From Acidobacteriota bacterium (GTDB lineage Bacteria > Acidobacteriota > Terriglobia > Terriglobales > Acidobacteriaceae): DNA of 9,179 bases. Of this stretch, positions 4,639 to 9,179 are shown one piece after another. Below the pieces are notes generated by a model. It was not told the origin of the DNA. It saw nothing but the letters and a program-made list of their open reading frames with translations, and did no database searches. The stretch spans positions 1 through 9,179 of the forward strand of contig JAKCDN010000102.1 in assembly GCA_021841795.1 (NCBI GenBank), read 5' to 3'. The translations under genes were made by a program, and so were the position numbers. Numbering within the stretch: position 1 is the first letter of the stretch; the number at the start of each line of letters is the position of its first letter.

Positions 4639-5880
4639 TTACGGAGTCTCCTGAGCCACAGGGTAAGCCGCTTCCAGCTCTGCCGCAACCACCTTGACGA
4701 CGGATGAGATCGTACCGGAGCCCTGGCCGCTACCGGCGAACGCGTGCGTATGCAAGGCGTCGCGGATTGCCCCAAGTTCCCTGATCATGGACGCCCGAAC
4801 CGGGCCGTCGGGTAGCAACGGTCTGAGCTCATGGACAATATTTGCCGCTGTGAAGAGATCCTGGATCAGCTCCGGGACCACGCGTTTGCCGGCGATGAGG
4901 TTGGCCATGGCCACATGCGGAACCTTCACCAGGCGTCGGGCAATGGCATAGGTGAGCGGCGAGACGCGATAGACGACCACAAAAGGATTACCCAGCAGCG
5001 CCGCCTCGACGGTGGCGGTTCCGCTGGCAACAACCGCGGCCCGGGAGTGGAAGAGCGCGGCGCGGGCATCCTCGATAACCCGGAGCGGCAGTCCGCTGCC
5101 GAGCTTCTCTGTGATGCGAAGGACCACCTGGCGCTGGGCGGCATCGAGCGTCGGGGCCAAGGGAAGCAAAAACTCATAAGAATCTTCAGGATATGAGCCC
5201 TCGGAGCCGGAAACGATGAGCTTCCAGGCGGCTTCAAGCATCTCCGGCAGATTCGCCTCAATCTCTCTGAGGCGACTGCCTGGCAGGAGGCCGATCCAGG
5301 TTCGGGCCGGATTGAGGCGGTTACCCGCGGCGAACGCCTCGCGCGTGATGGAAGGCAGCGGCAGATCGGCCAGCGGATGGCCGACGAACTCCGCCGGAAC
5401 GCCGCGGTCGCGGTAAAACTTCTCCTCGAAAGGGAAGATGACCAGCATGCGTTTGACGTACCGCTGCACCAGGCGGATGCGATGCTGCTTCCAGGCCCAT
5501 AGCTGCGGACTGACGAAGTAGATGACGGGGATGCCGAGACGATGGAACTCCCTGGCCAGCCGGAAGTGAATCTCAGGAAAATCAATGAGGACGGCAAGCG
5601 CGGGGCGGCGCTGACGGATGGCGCGCTTGAGCCTGCGGAACTCGCGATAGATACGCGGCAGGTGTTTCACGATCTCAGTGAAGCCCATGACGGCCACGTC
5701 TTCAGACCGGACGACACACTCGACGCCGGCGGCAGCCATGCGCGGTCCGCCCATACCCCACAGATCCGGCGCGCCTTTTCCCGATTTTTGCGTCAGGCGG
5801 CGCGACAGCGCAGAGGCCAGCTCCGCTCCGTAAAATTCGCCGCTGGCTTCGCCGGCCGAGATGAAGATCGAGGGAGTCAT
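4639..5880 (-). CDS. lpxB: Lipid-A-disaccharide synthase LpxB
   Basis: GT19 enzyme that joins UDP-2,3-diacylglucosamine and lipid X to form the beta-1,6 disaccharide of lipid A, with release of UDP, at the cytoplasmic face of the inner membrane. The 413-residue product is somewhat longer than E. coli LpxB (382), mainly through a C-terminal tail and an insertion near residues 224-235. Family motifs in order are SAGEASGE (8-15), GMGGPRMAAAG (42-52), VMGFTEIVKHLPRI (64-77), LIDFPE (98-103), SPQLWAWK (124-131), FVGHPL (165-170), LLPGSRLREIE (198-208, with the conserved Arg203), SGTATVEAALLG (286-297), and YRVSPLTY with NLIAGKRVVPELIQ (304-340). The usual Asp of SAGEASGD is Glu15. The ATG at 5880 is the only reasonable start, since an in-frame stop lies about 30 nt upstream with no ATG, GTG or TTG between. 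No clear Shine-Dalgarno is seen. The gene is divergent from the GH31 gene and not beside other lpx genes in this window. Confidence 0.95.
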   Translation of the reverse strand: MTPSIFISAGEASGEFYGAELASALSRRLTQKSGKGAPDLWGMGGPRMAAAGVECVVRSEDVAVMGFTEIVKHLPRIYREFRRLKRAIRQRRPALAVLIDFPEIHFRLAREFHRLGIPVIYFVSPQLWAWKQHRIRLVQRYVKRMLVIFPFEEKFYRDRGVPAEFVGHPLADLPLPSITREAFAAGNRLNPARTWIGLLPGSRLREIEANLPEMLEAAWKLIVSGSEGSYPEDSYEFLLPLAPTLDAAQRQVVLRITEKLGSGLPLRVIEDARAALFHSRAAVVASGTATVEAALLGNPFVVVYRVSPLTYAIARRLVKVPHVAMANLIAGKRVVPELIQDLFTAANIVHELRPLLPDGPVRASMIRELGAIRDALHTHAFAGSGQGSGTISSVVKVVAAELEAAYPVAQETP

Positions 5881-6011
5881 GAATACCGTGGCGCGCAGTG
5901 GGTATGGTCATCATGATAGCGGTTGAGAGCGTAGTGGAGAGAGAAGATTGGGCGCAGGAATACCCCAGAACACGCAGCGGATGCCTGCGGGGGCTGAACC
6001 TTGCCCGCCAT

Positions 6012-6046
6012 CCTGCACAGACCGCAGGTGCAAAATCGCACTTGCG
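6012..6046. promoter_or_regulatory. Two mutually exclusive hairpins in the lpxB/GH31 divergent region
   Basis: CGCAGGTGC (6023-6031) pairs with GCACTTGCG (6038-6046) around the loop AAAATC: nine pairs, one of them G-U. An alternative stem joins CCTGC (6012-6016) to GCAGG (6024-6028) and uses the same left-arm bases, so the two cannot coexist. They lie 91 bp upstream of the GH31 start and 132 bp or more from the lpxB start. At the DNA level the larger dyad may be an operator for either gene; as RNA it would sit in the GH31 leader. The pairing is seen directly; the function is inferred. Confidence 0.4.
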
Positions 6047-6125
6047 CGCAGCGGCGGCTGATGAGGCGCGGCGCACCCCTGCGCGCGGCGATCGAGAATG
6101 ATAGGCTTGCGTGTGAAATAAAGTC

Positions 6126-6131
6126 AGGAGG
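6126..6131 (+). promoter_or_regulatory. Perfect Shine-Dalgarno for the GH31 GTG start
   Basis: AGGAGG lies 5 nt before the GTG at 6137 and fixes that codon as the start. It is the strongest ribosome binding site in the window, suggesting efficient translation of the glycosidase. Confidence 0.8.
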
Positions 6132-6136
6132 AAGCA

Positions 6137-8962
6137 GTGCGGATTTTTTCCTTGCCCTGGATGTTGGGAGCAGTAGTGGCGGCCGGCATGGCCGGATACA
6201 CCGGGACGCGTCCGGCACAGGCGCAGGATCCTGCCGGCCCATCGGGCTCGCCGACTGCGGCAGGGACAACGGAACCGGCCGATCATCCGGCTGCTGACCC
6301 CAAGGCGGTTGTGACGGCGGGGCACGCCCGCTTTACGGTGCTGACGCCGCAGCTGATCCGCATGGAGTGGTCGGCGGAGGGCAAGTTTGAGGATCACGCT
6401 TCGCTGGTGTTCATCAATCGGCAACTGCCGGTACCAAAGTTCAAAGCAGAAAACAAGCTGAATGGTTCCGACAAGACACTGACCATCGCAACCGATGCTC
6501 TCCTACTCTCCTACAGGCCAAGCGGGAACGGTCAGTTCACCGCGGACGATCTTTCCATCACGATCAGGGATGTTGACGGCAAGCCGGTGGTATGGCATCC
6601 GGGCGAGAACGATTCTGAGAACCTGATGGGCACCACGCGCACCCTGGACGGCGCTCGCGGCGCGAAGACCCAGGAGCCGATCGAGCCGGGCCTGGTTTCG
6701 CGCTCAGGATGGGCGCTGGTGGACGACACCACGCGGCCGCTCTTCGACTCGACCGACTTCAGCTTTATCGACGGAGAAAAGAGCCCCTGGCCGTGGGCGA
6801 TGGAGCGGCCGTCCAACGAAGCGCCCGGCAAGTACACCGACTGGTACTTCTTCGGCTACGGACACGATTACAAGAGCGCGCTGGGCGATTATGTCCGCGT
6901 GGCGGGACGGATTCCGCTGCCGCCGCGATTTGCCTTCGGGGTGTGGTGGTCGCGCTACTGGGCCTATAGCGATCAGGAACTGGACGAGCTGGTGAAGGAC
7001 TTCCGCGAGAACGACACCCCGCTCGATGTGCTGGTGATCGATATGGATTGGCACATGAGCTACGACCAGTTGAAGGCCATGGGCGAGAACGATCAGGCGA
7101 GCCAGCGTCTGGGCTGGACCGGCTACTCGTGGAACAAGGTGCTGTTTCCCGATCCCGATGCCTTCCTGAAAAACCTGCACGGCGAGGGTCTGAAGGCCAC
7201 CATGAATCTGCACCCGGCGTCGGGGATCGAGCCGTGGGAACAGGCGTATCCGGCCATGGCGCGCGCGATGGGCATCGATCCGGCGACAAAGAAATATGTC
7301 CCGTTCGACCCCACCAACAAGAAATGGGCGGAGAACTACTTCAAGCTGGTGCTGCATCCGCTGGAGAAACAGGGAATCGACTTCTGGTGGCTGGACTGGC
7401 AGCAGCGGCCCATGATGACCGCGCTGCCGGGCCTGAGCAATACCTGGTGGCTGAACTATCTGCACTTTACCGATCAGGAACGCGAGGGCAAACGGCCGCT
7501 GCTGTTTCACCGCTGGGGCGGATTGGGAAATCACCGCTATCAGATCGGATTCTCCGGCGATACCATCTCGGTGTGGGAGTCGCTGGCCTTCCAACCCTGG
7601 TTTACGGCCACTGCCGCGAATGTGGGCTATGCGTATTGGAGCCATGACATTGGCGGGCACATGCCGGGCGCGGTGGCGCCGGAGCTGTACACGCGGTGGG
7701 TACAGTTCGGCGCATTCTCGCCGATTCTGCGCACGCACACGTCAAAGAACCCGGAGGCGGAGCGCAGGATCTGGGCCTACCCCGAGCCTTACTCGTCAGT
7801 GCTGCGTTCAGCGTTCCAGTTGCGCGAAGCGATGGAGCCGTACCTCTATACCGAGGCGCGCCGGACCTACGACACGGGTTTGGCATTCCTGCGGCCGCTC
7901 TACTACGACTGGCCGGAGGACGGCAACGCTTACCTGAGCAAGGGCGAGTACACATTTGGCAGCCAGATGCTCCTGAGCCCGGTAACGGCTGCCGGCAACA
8001 GCTTGACCGGCCTGGCGGCGGAGAGTGTTTACCTGCCCAAGGGCGAGTGGATCGAGTGGCCGACAGGCAGACACTTTGCAGGTCCGGCAAGCGTGGAGCG
8101 CAAGTTCACCATCAGCCAGATTCCCGCGTATGTGAAGGCCGGGGCGATTGTCCCCATGCAGCCCGCGATGCTGCACACCGGAGCGAAGCGCGTCGATCCG
8201 CTGATTGTGAACGTGTGGCCGCTCGCCGACCGAGCAAGTTCTAGTTACGAGGTCTATGAAGACTCGGGCGTAGCGGTCGAGTATCAGCGCGGAGTCTTTG
8301 CGCGCACGCCCATCCGGGCCACGCAGGCAGGCGATACGCTGCGCGTGGAGATCGGTCCGGCGAGGGGCAGCTATCCGGGCATGCCGGAGGCGCGCAGCTA
8401 CGAGCTGCGGCTGCCCGCGGATTGGCCGCCTGCGTCGGTAACCGTGAACGGCAAGACGGTGCCGGCTGTGAAGCCGGGCCAGCCCGGCGGATGGACGTTC
8501 GAGGGAAACACACTGACGACCGTGATTCCCGTGGCGTCACAGAGTACCGCGGCACAAGTGATGGTCGAGGTTCGCCGCGCACCGGGATTGACAGCCCGGC
8601 GCGGGGAATTGGATGGATTTGCCGGAAAGATGACTTATCTGCGCGGCGCCTATGACGCCATGCAGTCAACCTGGCCGGCGGCCGATCCTCCGCTTTCCCT
8701 GGTGGATGCCATGCAGTGCGGGGACCGGCTGAGCTACTATCCGGGAAGCATCGAGGCCGAACTGAAACACTTTGCCAGCGCGCTGGCTCAGGCGCAGGCC
8801 GATATGGCGGCGCTGGACAAGGAGTTCGAGAGCCGGCTCAGCGATCAGACACGGCGCGTGGGCGGAGCGGCAAAGGCGCCCGCGGATGTGGAAGGTGAAA
8901 AGCAAAAGCGGCGCGATGCACTGCAGCGTGCCGAGGCCATGCTGGCGGAGGCCGCGAACTAG
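6137..8962 (+). CDS. Secreted glycoside hydrolase family 31 alpha-glycosidase with DUF5110-like and helical C-terminal regions
   Basis: Exo-acting retaining alpha-glycosidase fold that removes terminal alpha-linked sugars; the substrate is not evident. The 941-residue product has a signal peptide (residues 1 to about 29, cleavage probably after AQA), an Ala/Pro-rich linker (30-56), the N-terminal beta-sandwich (about 57-255), the catalytic (beta/alpha)8 barrel (about 256-590), then C-terminal beta domains including a DUF5110-like one (about 590-812). The nucleophile is predicted to be Asp420 in FWWLDWQQ and the acid/base Asp475 in FSGDTISVW. Other GH31 signatures are FFGYGHDYKSAL, FAFGVWWSRYWAYS, IDMDWH (301-306) and YWSHDIGGHM (500-509). 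The nucleophile context DWQQ differs from the DMNE of classical alpha-glucosidases and the DFGE of alpha-xylosidases, so a less studied subfamily is likely. Residues 815-941 form an extra, mostly helical tail rich in Ala, Glu, Gln and Lys after about 870. It starts at GTG behind AGGAGG and is divergent from lpxB. Confidence 0.93.
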   Translation: MRIFSLPWMLGAVVAAGMAGYTGTRPAQAQDPAGPSGSPTAAGTTEPADHPAADPKAVVTAGHARFTVLTPQLIRMEWSAEGKFEDHASLVFINRQLPVPKFKAENKLNGSDKTLTIATDALLLSYRPSGNGQFTADDLSITIRDVDGKPVVWHPGENDSENLMGTTRTLDGARGAKTQEPIEPGLVSRSGWALVDDTTRPLFDSTDFSFIDGEKSPWPWAMERPSNEAPGKYTDWYFFGYGHDYKSALGDYVRVAGRIPLPPRFAFGVWWSRYWAYSDQELDELVKDFRENDTPLDVLVIDMDWHMSYDQLKAMGENDQASQRLGWTGYSWNKVLFPDPDAFLKNLHGEGLKATMNLHPASGIEPWEQAYPAMARAMGIDPATKKYVPFDPTNKKWAENYFKLVLHPLEKQGIDFWWLDWQQRPMMTALPGLSNTWWLNYLHFTDQEREGKRPLLFHRWGGLGNHRYQIGFSGDTISVWESLAFQPWFTATAANVGYAYWSHDIGGHMPGAVAPELYTRWVQFGAFSPILRTHTSKNPEAERRIWAYPEPYSSVLRSAFQLREAMEPYLYTEARRTYDTGLAFLRPLYYDWPEDGNAYLSKGEYTFGSQMLLSPVTAAGNSLTGLAAESVYLPKGEWIEWPTGRHFAGPASVERKFTISQIPAYVKAGAIVPMQPAMLHTGAKRVDPLIVNVWPLADRASSSYEVYEDSGVAVEYQRGVFARTPIRATQAGDTLRVEIGPARGSYPGMPEARSYELRLPADWPPASVTVNGKTVPAVKPGQPGGWTFEGNTLTTVIPVASQSTAAQVMVEVRRAPGLTARRGELDGFAGKMTYLRGAYDAMQSTWPAADPPLSLVDAMQCGDRLSYYPGSIEAELKHFASALAQAQADMAALDKEFESRLSDQTRRVGGAAKAPADVEGEKQKRRDALQRAEAMLAEAAN

Positions 8963-9035
8963 ACGAGCCGGAGCGCGGCGAGGGCTGCCATTTTTGGCGG
9001 ACGATCCGGCCCAGCCCAATTCCCCGATGATTCGC

Positions 9036-9072
9036 GGCCGCCAGCGCTGCGGTTCCACTGCAGCCGGCGGCC
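9036..9072. terminator. Compound hairpin downstream of the GH31 gene
   Basis: GGCCGCC (9036-9042) pairs with GGCGGCC (9066-9072). Inside it, GCTGC (9046-9050) pairs with GCAGC (9060-9064) around the 9-nt loop GGTTCCACT. The outer and inner stems are offset by AGC on one side and C on the other. It begins 74 bp after the GH31 stop and ends 8 bp from the possible stop of a minus-strand gene. It could be a shared transcription end, but it lacks a T-tract on both strands. Confidence 0.35.
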
Positions 9073-9079
9073 ACGGGGT

Positions 9080-9179
9080 TTATCCCTGGTAGCGCGGGAC
9101 CAAGCGATGGCGCTTGAGGAGCGCACCGGCGCTAGCCCCGCTCGGCTCGCGCGCGGGTCTGTTCATGAATGAAGGACCA
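9080..9179 (-). CDS. Possible C-terminal end of an unidentified protein (partial)
   Basis: One minus-strand frame is open from the right edge to a TAA at 9080-9082. It ends in LLKRHRLVPRYQG, a basic tail that could be the end of a protein converging on the GH31 gene. Only 32 codons are visible and I recognise no family. Another minus frame is open from the edge to about 9134, and a chance open frame is quite possible in GC-rich DNA. Confidence 0.25.
   Translation of the reverse strand, partial: GPSFMNRPAREPSGASAGALLKRHRLVPRYQG

Noticed and set aside
5913..5918. TATCAT on the minus strand as a -10 element for lpxB
   Set aside because: The position is plausible, but no acceptable -35 hexamer occurs at 16-18 bp spacing, and ATCATGAT is a short palindrome that may be chance.
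6704..7738. A 344-codon minus-strand frame inside the GH31 gene
   Set aside because: It lies opposite the conserved catalytic barrel of GH31 and has an Arg/His/Pro-rich composition typical of shadow frames.
9107..9172. A 21-codon plus-strand ORF at the right edge
   Set aside because: It has no ribosome binding site or family resemblance, and overlaps the possible minus-strand C-terminus.
1..9179. CRISPR arrays, tRNA or rRNA genes, insertion sequences, attachment sites
   Set aside because: I looked for regularly spaced repeats, cloverleaf signatures, transposase-like products and terminal inverted repeats and saw none. Gene content and base composition look uniform along the window.

Overview
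The window looks like chromosomal DNA of a GC-rich Gram-negative bacterium. LpxB (lipid A synthesis) implies an outer membrane. The high G+C, the M1-peptidase-like protein with C-terminal TPRs and the secreted GH31 glycosidase would fit an Acidobacteriota genome of the Terriglobia type. That taxonomic placement is inference from gene content and style, not something the sequence proves.

Layout. The left edge (1-64, minus) holds the first 21 codons of a small membrane protein that resembles the PF04020 'phage holin family'. A divergent region with a long inverted repeat follows, then an 87-codon gene of unknown function (235-498, plus). Convergent to it is a signal-less GH24 phage-type lysozyme (622-1080, minus). 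About 500 bp of largely non-coding DNA precedes rlpA (1600-2166, plus), which encodes a membrane-anchored or exported septal-type lytic transglycosylase domain. rlpA converges on a secreted M1-peptidase-like/TPR protein (2270-4255, minus). A 383-bp gap separates that from lpxB (4639-5880, minus). lpxB is divergent from a large secreted GH31 alpha-glycosidase (6137-8962, plus) across a 256-bp region that contains two mutually exclusive hairpins. The right edge has a hairpin and possibly the C-terminal end of a minus-strand gene (9080-9179).

Theme. Most recognisable genes act on the envelope or outside the cytoplasm: a putative holin-like membrane protein, lysozyme, RlpA, LpxB, and two exported enzymes or enzyme-like proteins. 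Apart from possible cotranscription of neighbours there is no clear operon, because every recognised gene pair is divergent, convergent or separated by more than 380 bp.

The strongest observation is that the M1-like protein keeps the fold signatures of M1 aminopeptidases but has lost the first zinc histidine, the catalytic glutamate, the distal zinc glutamate and the catalytic tyrosine. It is therefore very probably a pseudopeptidase joined to a TPR scaffold. Other points worth a second look are the helical C-terminal extension on the GH31 enzyme, the dyads upstream of rlpA and of GH31/lpxB, and the lysozyme lying near a holin-like gene. I see no mobile element, CRISPR array, tRNA or rRNA.
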